Shown here one piece after another: positions 1 to 8,600 of a DNA stretch of 64,000 nucleotides. The notes beneath the pieces were generated by a model that was not told the DNA's origin, did not search any database, and worked only from the letters and a program-made list of their open reading frames with translations. The DNA lies in NCBI RefSeq assembly GCF_016863615.1, contig NZ_BOPF01000016.1, positions 1 through 64,000 on the forward strand, read 5' to 3'. Within the stretch, counting starts at the first letter, position 1, and each line of letters opens with the position of its first letter. This DNA is from Virgisporangium aliadipatigenens. Its GTDB lineage: Bacteria; Actinomycetota; Actinomycetes; Mycobacteriales; Micromonosporaceae. The position numbers were made by a program, and so were the translations under genes.

Positions 1-1
1 G

Positions 2-1640
2 GGCAACGGCAACGTCCTGAACAAGTACGCCGACGGCTCCTCGGCGGAGTTCCAGGGCGAGAACATCATCAAGCAGACGACCGCGGACGGCGTCGTCTAC
101 ACCGAGTTCGACGAGAACGACAATCCGCACAAGGGCTTCGCCGACGGCCACAGCTTCGACATCGAGTACCTGGGCAACGGCAACGTCCTCAACAAGTACC
201 ACGACGGCTCGACGGCCGAGTTCGCCGGCGAACGGCCGATCCGGCAGACCACCGCCGACGGCACCGTCTACACGCAGTTCGACGAGGAGAAGCGGCCCGT
301 CGGCGGCACCACGGCCGAGAACCAACCTATCTCCATCAAGTACTCGGAGGACGGCGGTCGCGTCGTCGACGTCGCGGGCAACCTGACGTACATCGACAAG
401 TTTGACAAGCCGTACCTGATGACGACGACCGACGGGTCGGAGTACACGGAGTTCTACGACGACGGGCGCGCCAAGAACGGCAAGACCGAGGACGAACTGC
501 CGATCCACATCGACTACACGGACGACGGCGGTCGGGTCGTGAACATCGGCGGCAATGTGACGCATGTCGACAGGTTCGACAAGCCGTTCCTGTTGACGAC
601 GACGGACGGGTCGTCGTTCACGGAGTTCTACGACGACGGGAAGCCGAAGAACGGCAAGACGGACGACGAACTGCCGATCCACATCGATTACACCGACGAC
701 GGCGGTCGGGTCGTCAACGTCGGCGGCAATGTGACGCATGTCGACAGGTTCGACAAGCCGTTCCTGTTGACGACGACGGACGGGTCGTCGTTCACAGAGT
801 TCTACGACAACGGGAAGCCGAAGAACGGCAAGACGAGCGACAACCTGCCGATCCACATCGATTACACCGACGACGGCGGTCGGGTCGTCAACGTCGGCGG
901 CAATGTCACACACATCGACAGGTTCGACAAGCCGTTCCTCATGACGACGACGGACGGGTCGACGTTCACTGAGTTCTACGACGACGGGAAGCCGAAGAAC
1001 GGCACGACCGAGGACAACCTGCCGATCCACATCGACTACACGGGAGACGGCGGCCGGATCGTCACGGTCGACGGCAATGCCCTGCACCTCGACAAGAACA
1101 ATGTGCCGTTCCTGCTGGAGACGAAGGACGGGTCGAAGTTCGAGGACTTCTATCCGGACGGGCGGCCCGAGAACGGGTTCACCTCCGAGGGCAAGCCGAT
1201 CCACATCGACTACTTCGGCAACGGCAGCCGCACCGTCACCGTCGACGGCAACGAGATGTACCTGGACGCGGACAACAAGCCGTACTACCTCGGCATGACC
1301 AACGGGTCGTGGTTCTACGACTTCGACGCGAAGGGCCGGCCGACGCGCGGGTTCACCCCGGACGGCAAGCCGATCACCATCGTGTACGACGACGTCACCG
1401 GCGGGAAGACCATCTACGCCGACGGCGTGACGATCACGTACGACAAGTACAACGACCCGATCGAGATGCGCACCACCGACGGTTCGATCTACACCGCCTT
1501 CAACGCGGACGGGAAACCCACCAGGGGCACCAAGGACGGCAAGGACATCACCATCACGTACAACCCCGACGGCTCCGTCAAGGTGGAGTACGACGGTCAG
1601 TACACGGTGTACGACGCCAACAACCAGATCATCGAGACCG
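2..1640 (+). repeat. Tandem 171-174 bp coding repeats
   Basis: About nine in-frame units of 57 or 58 codons are seen. The earliest pair has a 171 bp period (GNGNVLNK at base 2 and again at 173). The middle units have a 174 bp period, for example the GGCAATGTGACGCATGTCGA block at 551 and 725. Units between about 540 and 900 are almost identical in DNA, not just protein, which suggests recent duplication or ongoing conversion. Units after 1050 are more diverged. Confidence 0.85.
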
Positions 1641-2062
1641 GCACGTGGAACAAGGACAAGAACCAGTGGGAGAGCGTCAACTGGTCGGCGGAGATGCCGC
1701 TGCTGGCCGAGGCGGCCCGGCAGACCCGCAACGAGGCGCTCATCCTGACGCTCGGTGCCGCCGTCGTCGACTATCTGCTGGAACAGGCGCGCGACCACTG
1801 GGACAGCCCGGCCGGTGACGCCTACAACGACTACCGGCGCACGTTCAGCAGCGCGGCCAACCAGATGATCGAGCTGCTGAACGAGGCGGCCAAGCGCATG
1901 CAGATGACGTACGACAACTACTACAACGCGGAGGAGACCAATACGAACAACCTCGGCCTGCCGGCGATGACGAGGCCGCCGGAGGGCCTGGAGCACGCCC
2001 CGACCTACGGCGAGCCGCTGCGGGCCACGCTGGTCGAGAGGCTCCCCGCGGCGAAACTGTAG
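2..2062 (+). CDS. Large repeat protein with C-terminal WXG100-like domain (5' end outside window)
   Basis: The frame is open from base 2, so only the last 686 residues are seen and the start lies upstream. Most of the visible part is tandem 57-58 residue units, reading roughly TTTDGS..TEFYDDG.PKNG...PIHIDYTDDGGRVV, a beta-rich pattern loosely like YD/RHS repeats but without an RHS core or cleavage motif. The last ~110 residues are helical and contain WDSPAGDAY (W at nt 1799) followed by a second helix and YYNAEE, which fits the WXG100 fold plus a YxxxE-type type VII signal. Placing a WXG domain at the C-terminus is unusual, as it is normally a stand-alone protein or an N-terminal head. It lies just upstream of the ATPase and EccC genes, so I infer a type VII substrate or a surface component. 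No enzymatic function can be assigned. Confidence 0.8.
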   Translation, partial: GNGNVLNKYADGSSAEFQGENIIKQTTADGVVYTEFDENDNPHKGFADGHSFDIEYLGNGNVLNKYHDGSTAEFAGERPIRQTTADGTVYTQFDEEKRPVGGTTAENQPISIKYSEDGGRVVDVAGNLTYIDKFDKPYLMTTTDGSEYTEFYDDGRAKNGKTEDELPIHIDYTDDGGRVVNIGGNVTHVDRFDKPFLLTTTDGSSFTEFYDDGKPKNGKTDDELPIHIDYTDDGGRVVNVGGNVTHVDRFDKPFLLTTTDGSSFTEFYDNGKPKNGKTSDNLPIHIDYTDDGGRVVNVGGNVTHIDRFDKPFLMTTTDGSTFTEFYDDGKPKNGTTEDNLPIHIDYTGDGGRIVTVDGNALHLDKNNVPFLLETKDGSKFEDFYPDGRPENGFTSEGKPIHIDYFGNGSRTVTVDGNEMYLDADNKPYYLGMTNGSWFYDFDAKGRPTRGFTPDGKPITIVYDDVTGGKTIYADGVTITYDKYNDPIEMRTTDGSIYTAFNADGKPTRGTKDGKDITITYNPDGSVKVEYDGQYTVYDANNQIIETGTWNKDKNQWESVNWSAEMPLLAEAARQTRNEALILTLGAAVVDYLLEQARDHWDSPAGDAYNDYRRTFSSAANQMIELLNEAAKRMQMTYDNYYNAEETNTNNLGLPAMTRPPEGLEHAPTYGEPLRATLVERLPAAKL

Positions 2063-2084
2063 AACCGGCTAGGAGAATTCCTGG

Positions 2085-2100
2085 TTCGGTTTGAACCGAA
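2085..2100. promoter_or_regulatory. Short inverted repeat ahead of the membrane-protein gene
   Basis: TTCGGTT and AACCGAA are separated by two bases, 9 bases after an AGGAG (2071-2075), in the 91 bp between the repeat protein and the next gene. It could be an operator half-site pair or chance. It is also where a TTG start (2091) could lie, so the role is open. Confidence 0.2.
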
Positions 2101-2153
2101 GGTCGGCGCGGGTCGTAGTGGTCGGCGGCCCGATCGCCGTCCCGGGGGTGCCG

Positions 2154-2930
2154 ATGACCCAGCAGAGCGACACGCGACCCGGCTCGGTGCACACCGAGCG
2201 CAGGGAGTTCGTGCGCTCCTACGTGGAGAACGTCCGCGTCAACCCGTCCGCCGACCGGCTCTACGCCAGGCCGCGGACGGCGCTGATGACGGCATCCCTG
2301 GTCGCCGCGGCGGTGCTGATCGGCAGCGTGGTGTTCGCCCTGTTCAGCAAGGGCCGGCCGACCGCGCCGAACGCCGCCTCGGCGTCGCCGACGTACGCGT
2401 TCGCGTCGATCGCCGGTTGGGAGTGCGCCGGCACCGCGACCGACCGGGGGTTCAGCATCAGCGGGCGGACCCCGGACTGGCTCACGCCGGAGAAGGGTGC
2501 GCACAAGCAGAACGGCTGCCGTGGCTCGTTCGCGGCCGTCCCGGTCTCCGGCGCGGGGGCGTTCCCGGACGCCAACACCGGCGCCGTGTGGTGGTTCACC
2601 GTGGGCAGCAAGGTGAAGCGGTGCCTGGTGCAGGTGAACGTGCCGCTGGTGGAGCAGTCGCAGGTGAAGGTGGCGTCCGCCGTTCGATATCAGGTGTTGA
2701 GCGGCCGGGACGGGGTCGCGTACGCGAGCTTCGTGATCAACCAGGCGGCGCAGCAGCCCAAGGAGAACGAGGTGCCCGCCACCGACCAGCAGGACGGCAA
2801 GTGGGTGGAGGCGGGCACCTTCGCGGTCTCCAACGGCAAGCTCGCCGTCCGGATGGCGGCACAGACCGACGCCGGCAAGCCGCCGGAGCGCCTCCTCGTC
2901 GGGCAGGTCATGGTGGGGTGCTCCCCGTGA
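2154..2930 (+). CDS. Single-pass membrane protein with four-cysteine extracytoplasmic domain, type VII locus
   Basis: Predicted 258 residues: a charged cytoplasmic N-terminus (~43 residues), one membrane helix at about 44-64 (LMTASLVAAAVLIGSVVFAL), then an extracytoplasmic domain with four cysteines (about residues 91, 122, 157 and 256) that could form two disulfides. I chose ATG 2154, with a G-rich stretch 5 bases upstream. A TTG at 2091 would add 21 residues that do not look like protein, although AGGAG lies 15 bases before it. The stop overlaps the start of the following ATPase gene by 4 bases, so the two are probably translationally coupled. The topology is that of EccB (one helix plus an outer domain), but it is much shorter and I see no EccB motif. 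It may be an accessory subunit of the secretion machine. The family is not recognised. Confidence 0.8.
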   Translation: MTQQSDTRPGSVHTERREFVRSYVENVRVNPSADRLYARPRTALMTASLVAAAVLIGSVVFALFSKGRPTAPNAASASPTYAFASIAGWECAGTATDRGFSISGRTPDWLTPEKGAHKQNGCRGSFAAVPVSGAGAFPDANTGAVWWFTVGSKVKRCLVQVNVPLVEQSQVKVASAVRYQVLSGRDGVAYASFVINQAAQQPKENEVPATDQQDGKWVEAGTFAVSNGKLAVRMAAQTDAGKPPERLLVGQVMVGCSP

Positions 2931-5656
2931 CCGCCGCCGGTTTCGGGGCCGCCACGCCTACCGACCAGGGCGGCAAGCTCGAACGCGTGGGCAGCCGCGG
3001 CTGGGGCCGGCACCGCAGCATCGGCGCGGCGCTGCGGGCCGCTCCGGACGGCGCCGTCGTGGCCGTAGCGGCCGGCGTCTACACCGAATCGCTCGTCACC
3101 GACCGGGACGTCAGCATCGTCGCCGAGGGCGGTGCGCACGTCGAGATCGTCGCCATCGACGAGCCCGCCGTCGTCGTGCGGGCGGGCAACCTCACCGCGC
3201 GCGGCATCACGTTCCGCGGGTCGACACCGGAACGGGCCGCGGTGCGGCTCAACGGCGGCACGGCCCTCTTCGAACGGTGCGCCGTCGAGCGGGGGTTCGT
3301 CGACGTCGTGGGCCGGGCGACCGCGAAGCTCGACACCTGCACGATCTCCGGCGCGACCAACGTGGGGGTGCGCGCCAGCGACGCGGCGTCGGTCGAGTTG
3401 ATCAGCTGTGTCGTCGAGGAGGTCAAGGGCAGCGGCCTCTACGTCGACAAGGGCGCGCAGGTGCGGGGGACCGGCAGCGTTTTCCGCACGGCCACGGCCG
3501 CCGGCATCTACCTGCGCAACACCGCCTCGGGGACGTTCACCGGGTGCGAGGTGGCGCGCACCGGCGTCGCGGCCGTCATGACGGAGGACGAGACGCGGTT
3601 GGACCTGGTCGACTGCCGGCTCTACGACAACGACGGGGATGCCCTGCGGATCGACGGCAGCGCGCCGTTCCATCAGGAATGGTGGGAACAGTCGCTGCCG
3701 AACGCCCCGCTCACCGAGGTCCCGGACTTCGGAGCCGGGGACGCGGGCGGCGTGACGGTGCGGCGCGGCAGCGTCGACCGGACCGGCGGCAGCGCGGTCG
3801 TCGTCACCGGCACCGGGCAGCTGCACCTGGACGACTGCCGGATCGCGACGGTCAAGGGCGTCGGGATCATGGCCGGTGACTCCGCCCGGCTCGCCGTGAC
3901 CGGCGGGAACCTCGGCAAGGCGGCCACGACGGCGCTGGCCGTGCGCGGCGGCGCGCAGGTCCGGCTGCACGACCACGAGATCACCGACGTCGAGGCGAAC
4001 GGCCTGTTCATCGCCGACGAGGCGCGGGTGGTGCTCACCGGCTGCGTGGTGCGCGAGACCGCCTACACGGCCGTGCACCTGGCCGGCAACTCCGTGCTGG
4101 GCCTGGGCAACTGCGTCATCCAGGGCACGCCGGAGTACGGGCTGCGCGTCGTCGGGCGGGCCATCGCGCGGGTCGTCGGCGGGAAGATCAGCGGCGCCGG
4201 TCAGTCCGGGGTGCGGGTCGAGGAGGCCGGGGACGCGCACCTGCGCGGGGTGGCCGTCGCGGACTGCGACTTCGGGATCCGGCTCGACACGCCGCACCGG
4301 CCGCTCGTCGACGACTGCGAGGTCACCGACATCCGCCAGACCGGCCTGGAGATCGGCGCCACCTCGGCGACCGTGCGCGGCAGCCGGTTCCGGCGCTGCG
4401 GGGCCGCGGGCGTGTTCGTCGACACCGGTGGCGAACCGCTGATCGACGGCTGCACGGTGAGCGAGATCGGCGGCAGCGGCCTCGTCGTCTGGACCGGCGC
4501 CGACCCGACGGTGCGCCGGAGCGCGTTCAGCGACTCGAAGAAGAACGGCATCTACGTCGCGCAGGACGCCAAGGGCACGATCGAGGACACCGAGATCTCG
4601 TACAGCGTCTACCCGGCGGTGTTCGTCGGCACCGGTTCGGCGGCGGTGTTCCGCCGGTGCCGGGTGCACGACGTCGACGAGGACCTGAGCCGCGCGGACG
4701 GTTCGGACTCCGTCTTCGAGGCGTGCACGTCGGAGAACGTCCGCACCTCCGTGCTGCCGGCGGTGGCCGTGGCCGCCCCGGGACTTCCGGAGGCGGCGCT
4801 GGCCAAGGGCTCGCTCAAGAAGTCCGGGGAAGCGGTCGGCTCCGCGTCGCTCAACGAGCTGCTGGCGGAACTCGACAGCCTGGTCGGCCTGAGCCGGGTG
4901 AAGCAGGACGTCAGTTCGCTGGTGAAGCTCGTACAGATGGTGCAGCGGCGCAAGGCGGCCGGCCTCGCGGCGCCACCGATGTCGCGGCATCTCGTCTTCG
5001 CCGGGAACCCCGGCACGGGCAAGACGACCGTGGCGCGGCTGTACGGGAAGATCCTGCACGCGCTGGGCATGCTGTCCAGCGGCCATCTCGTGGAGGCGGA
5101 CCGTTCCAGCCTCGTCGGCGAGTACGTGGGGCACACCGCCCCGAAGACGGCGGCGGCGTTCAAGCGGGCACAGAACGGTGTGCTGTTCATCGACGAGGCC
5201 TATGCGCTCGTGCCGGACGGGCACGGGATGGACTTCGGGCAGGAGGCCATCTCGACCCTGGTGAAGCTGATGGAGGACCACCGCGACGAGGTAGTCGTCA
5301 TCGTGGCGGGCTACCCGTACGAGATGACGCGGTTCATCGCGACGAACCCGGGCCTGCAGTCGCGGTTCTCGCGCACGCTCACCTTCGCCGACTACACCTC
5401 TCCGGAGCTGGTGTCCATTGTGGAGCATCAGGCGAAGGGGCACGAGTACCGGCTCTCCACCGCGACCCTGGCGGCGCTGGAGCGGTACTTCGACGGGGCC
5501 GACCGCGGCGAGGGCTTCGGCAACGGGCGGTTCGCGCGCGAGGTGTTCCAGCGGATGACCGAACGCCACGCCGCCCGGGTCGCCGAGCTGGCGAACCCGA
5601 GCACGGAACAGCTGACCGTGATCGAGGCCGAGGACCTGCCCGACCACCAGCAGTGA
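2927..5656 (+). CDS. Right-handed beta-helix protein fused to CbbX/EccA-type AAA+ ATPase
   Basis: 909 residues from GTG 2927, which shares GTGA with the previous stop; GGTGGGG lies just upstream. Residues ~1-620 are parallel beta-helix (PbH1-type) repeats with recurring G..V....A..L..C pulses, as in pectate-lyase-like helices. Residues ~640-905 are a CbxX/CfqX/EccA-type AAA+ domain: Walker A GNPGTGKT (693-700), Walker B VLFIDEA (752-758), a YEMTRF segment and an arginine-rich GLQSRFSRT stretch. In ESX systems the EccA ATPase is cytoplasmic and acts on substrates before export, and this gene sits directly before EccC, so the same role is likely. The beta-helix replaces the TPR N-domain of mycobacterial EccA and may be a substrate- or partner-binding ruler. 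The ATPase call is firm; the secretion role is inferred from family and position. Confidence 0.92.
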   Translation: MTAAGFGAATPTDQGGKLERVGSRGWGRHRSIGAALRAAPDGAVVAVAAGVYTESLVTDRDVSIVAEGGAHVEIVAIDEPAVVVRAGNLTARGITFRGSTPERAAVRLNGGTALFERCAVERGFVDVVGRATAKLDTCTISGATNVGVRASDAASVELISCVVEEVKGSGLYVDKGAQVRGTGSVFRTATAAGIYLRNTASGTFTGCEVARTGVAAVMTEDETRLDLVDCRLYDNDGDALRIDGSAPFHQEWWEQSLPNAPLTEVPDFGAGDAGGVTVRRGSVDRTGGSAVVVTGTGQLHLDDCRIATVKGVGIMAGDSARLAVTGGNLGKAATTALAVRGGAQVRLHDHEITDVEANGLFIADEARVVLTGCVVRETAYTAVHLAGNSVLGLGNCVIQGTPEYGLRVVGRAIARVVGGKISGAGQSGVRVEEAGDAHLRGVAVADCDFGIRLDTPHRPLVDDCEVTDIRQTGLEIGATSATVRGSRFRRCGAAGVFVDTGGEPLIDGCTVSEIGGSGLVVWTGADPTVRRSAFSDSKKNGIYVAQDAKGTIEDTEISYSVYPAVFVGTGSAAVFRRCRVHDVDEDLSRADGSDSVFEACTSENVRTSVLPAVAVAAPGLPEAALAKGSLKKSGEAVGSASLNELLAELDSLVGLSRVKQDVSSLVKLVQMVQRRKAAGLAAPPMSRHLVFAGNPGTGKTTVARLYGKILHALGMLSSGHLVEADRSSLVGEYVGHTAPKTAAAFKRAQNGVLFIDEAYALVPDGHGMDFGQEAISTLVKLMEDHRDEVVVIVAGYPYEMTRFIATNPGLQSRFSRTLTFADYTSPELVSIVEHQAKGHEYRLSTATLAALERYFDGADRGEGFGNGRFAREVFQRMTERHAARVAELANPSTEQLTVIEAEDLPDHQQ

Positions 5657-5682
5657 ACCGCACGACCAGTTGAGCCAGATCA

Positions 5683-5687
5683 GGGAG
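5683..5687 (+). promoter_or_regulatory. Ribosome binding site selecting the TTG start of eccC
   Basis: GGGAG ends 7 bases before TTG 5695, ideal spacing. The alternative ATG 5704 would be 16 bases away, so the TTG start is preferred. Confidence 0.6.
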
Positions 5688-5694
5688 CGACGCA

Positions 5695-8600
5695 TTGTCC
5701 CGTATGACGTTCCACCGGCCGGCACGCTTCATGCCACCGGCCACGCCATCGGACAAGGTGGTCCTGCCGGTGCCGCCCGAGGTACGGCAGAGCCAGAACA
5801 ACCTGATGAACATGGTGCTGCCGCTGCTGACCAGCCTCGGCATCGCCGGTTACATGCTCGCCTACGGGCAGCGCCGCCTGATCGCGCTGGCCATCCTGTT
5901 CGCCGTCGTGGCCGTCGCGACCACCGTCGGCATGCGGATCCAGAACAAGAGCAACGAGAAGCGCGCGACGCTGCGGCAGCGTTCCCGTTACCGTTCCCTC
6001 CTCTCGGAGACCCGGTCGCGGGCCCGCGAGGTCGCCTCCACCCAGCGCATGTTGGCGGCGTGGGCGCATCCGGCGCCCGACCGCCTGTTGCCGATCGCGG
6101 AGGCGGGGCGTCGGGTGTGGGAACGGCGTCAGGCCGACCCGGACTTCCTCAAGGTGCGCCTCGGCGTCGGTGACGCGGAACTGTCGACGCCGCTGCAGGT
6201 CGGCACGCGGCTGGATCCGATGGCCGACTACGACTGGGAGGCGCTGCGCGCCGCGCGGAAGCTGGTCGACCGGGTCGGCAAGGTGGGCGGGCAGCCGTTC
6301 GTGCTCGACCTGGCGACCTGCGGCGTGCTCAGCATCCTCGGGCCGACCGATCGCCGGTTCGGGGTGGCGCGGGCGCTGCTGTCGCAGGTGGCCGTGCTGC
6401 ACGCCCCGGACGACGTGCTGATCGCCGTCGACGGGTCCGGCGGCCGGGAGTGGAACTGGACGAAGTGGCTGCCGCACACGCAGGAGCCCGAACGGCGCGG
6501 GCGGGCCGGCGTCGTGCCGCTCGTCGCGTCGGGTCCCGAGGGGATCGTCGACTTCCTGCACGGCGAACTGGAACGCCGCGGCGAGGCGCACTCCGCGCGC
6601 CGGATGCAGATCGGCGGGGACCGCAACGCCGCGCCGAAGCAGCAGCGGCTGGTCGTCCTGTTCACCAGCTTCGACCCGAAGTCGGAGTGGGGCCGTTCGG
6701 CGCTGCTGCGCTCGCTGCTGGAGGCGGCCGGCCCGCAGTACGGGATCACGCTGGTCTTCCTCGGCGCACGCGAGTCGGACGAACCGGCCCGGGTGGACGT
6801 GCGGCTGCGCGTGGAGACCGACGGTGCCGTCACGCTGGCCGGGCGCACCTCGCTCAGCGTCGGCGCGGAGGCCGCCGGTTCGGTCGCCGACCGGGTGGAG
6901 CGGCAGCTGGCGGAGCTCATCGCCCGCAGGCTGTGCCCGTTGACGCTGAACGACGAGGAGGATCGCCGCCTCGCCCGCACGGTGTCGTTCACCGAGACCC
7001 TCCTCGGCCCGAACGGCCTGGAGGACGACCTGACCTCGCGGTGGGTCAGCCACGACTCGGACCGCCTGCTGAAGGTGCCGATCGGCACGGACGGCAGCGG
7101 GCAGCTGGTCGTGCTCGACGTGAAGGAGTCGGCGCAGGGCGGTTCCGGCCCGCACGGGCTCATCGTCGGTGCGACCGGTTCGGGCAAGAGCGAGCTGCTG
7201 CGGACGCTGGTGAGCGGGCTGGCCCTGGCGCACTCGCCGGAACTGCTCAGCTTCGTGATGGTCGACTTCAAGGGTGGTGCGACGTTCGCGCAGCTGACCG
7301 AGCTGCCGCACGTCGCCGGCATGATCACCAACCTGGCCGACGACGCGGCGCTGATCGAACGGGTCCAGGCCGCCCTCGTCGGTGAGCAGCAGCGCCGGCA
7401 GGAGATGCTGCGCGACGCCGGCAACCTGGACTCCATCCGCGAGTACCACCTGCGCCGCGCGGCCGGCTCCACCAACACCGACGGCTCGCCGCTGGAGCCG
7501 ATGCCGTACCTGATGATCATCATCGACGAGTTCGCGGAACTTCTCTCGTCGGTGCCGGAGTTCGTGGACCTGTTCGTGCAGATCGGTCGGGTCGGTCGAA
7601 GCCTCGGCATGCATCTGCTGCTGGCGACGCAGAAGCTGGAGGAGGGCCGGCTGCGCGGCCTGGACTCGCACCTGTCGTACCGGATCTGCCTGCGCACGTT
7701 CAGCGCCCAGGAGAGCCGCATCGTCATCGGCACGCAGGACGCCTACCGGCTGCCGCCGATTCCCGGTTCGGCCTATCTCAAGGTCGACGAACGCATCTAT
7801 CAGCGGCTGCGCGTCGCGCACGTGTCCGCCCCGTACGTCTCCCCGGAGGAGCGCGCGAACTTGCCCGGCGGTCCGACCGACCCGGTGCTGTTCGACCTGC
7901 GGGAGGGGCCGCCGGTCGAGGACGGTTCGGAGGAGGAGGACGGCATCAGCCCGATGGCCGGCCCGGGCGAGCGCACCCAGCTCAACGTCATGGTCGAGCG
8001 GCTGCGCAACGCCGCCCAGCCGACCCGTCAGGTGTGGCTGCCGCCGCTGCCGCCGGCCGTCTCCCTCGACCTGCTCATCGGGCCCACCGCGGCGGATCCG
8101 CTGCGCGGCTACCACGCGACGATGTGGCAGCTGCACGGCTCGCTGAAGAGCGCGATCGGCGTCATCGACCTGCCGGTGCAGCAGCTGCAGCAGCCGCTCA
8201 TCGTCGACTTCGCCGGTCCGCACGGCCACCTCGCGATGGTCGGCGCACCGCGTTCGGGGCGCAGTACGGCACTGCGCACGATGATGATGACGATGATGCT
8301 CACGCACACCCCGGACGAGGTGCAGTTCTACGCCGTCGACTTCGGTGGCGAGTCGTTGCACTCGTTCGCGGTGGCGCCGCACGTGGGTGGTGTCGCCGGG
8401 CGGCTCGACCCGGACCGGGTGCGGCGGCTGATCGCCGACGTCGGTTCCGTGATCGGCCATCGCGAGCGGCTCTTCCGCGAACTGGGCATCGACTCGATCG
8501 CCGAGTTCCGTTCGCGGCGCGACGCCGGGCGGCTCCCGGAGGGGACCCGAGCCGCGGACATCTTCCTGCTGGTCGACAACTGGGGCTCGCTGCGCAGCGA

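Noticed and set aside
2091-2153. TTG 2091 as the start of the membrane protein
   Set aside because: AGGAG is 15 bases away and the extra 21 residues look non-coding; ATG 2154 is preferred, though not proven.
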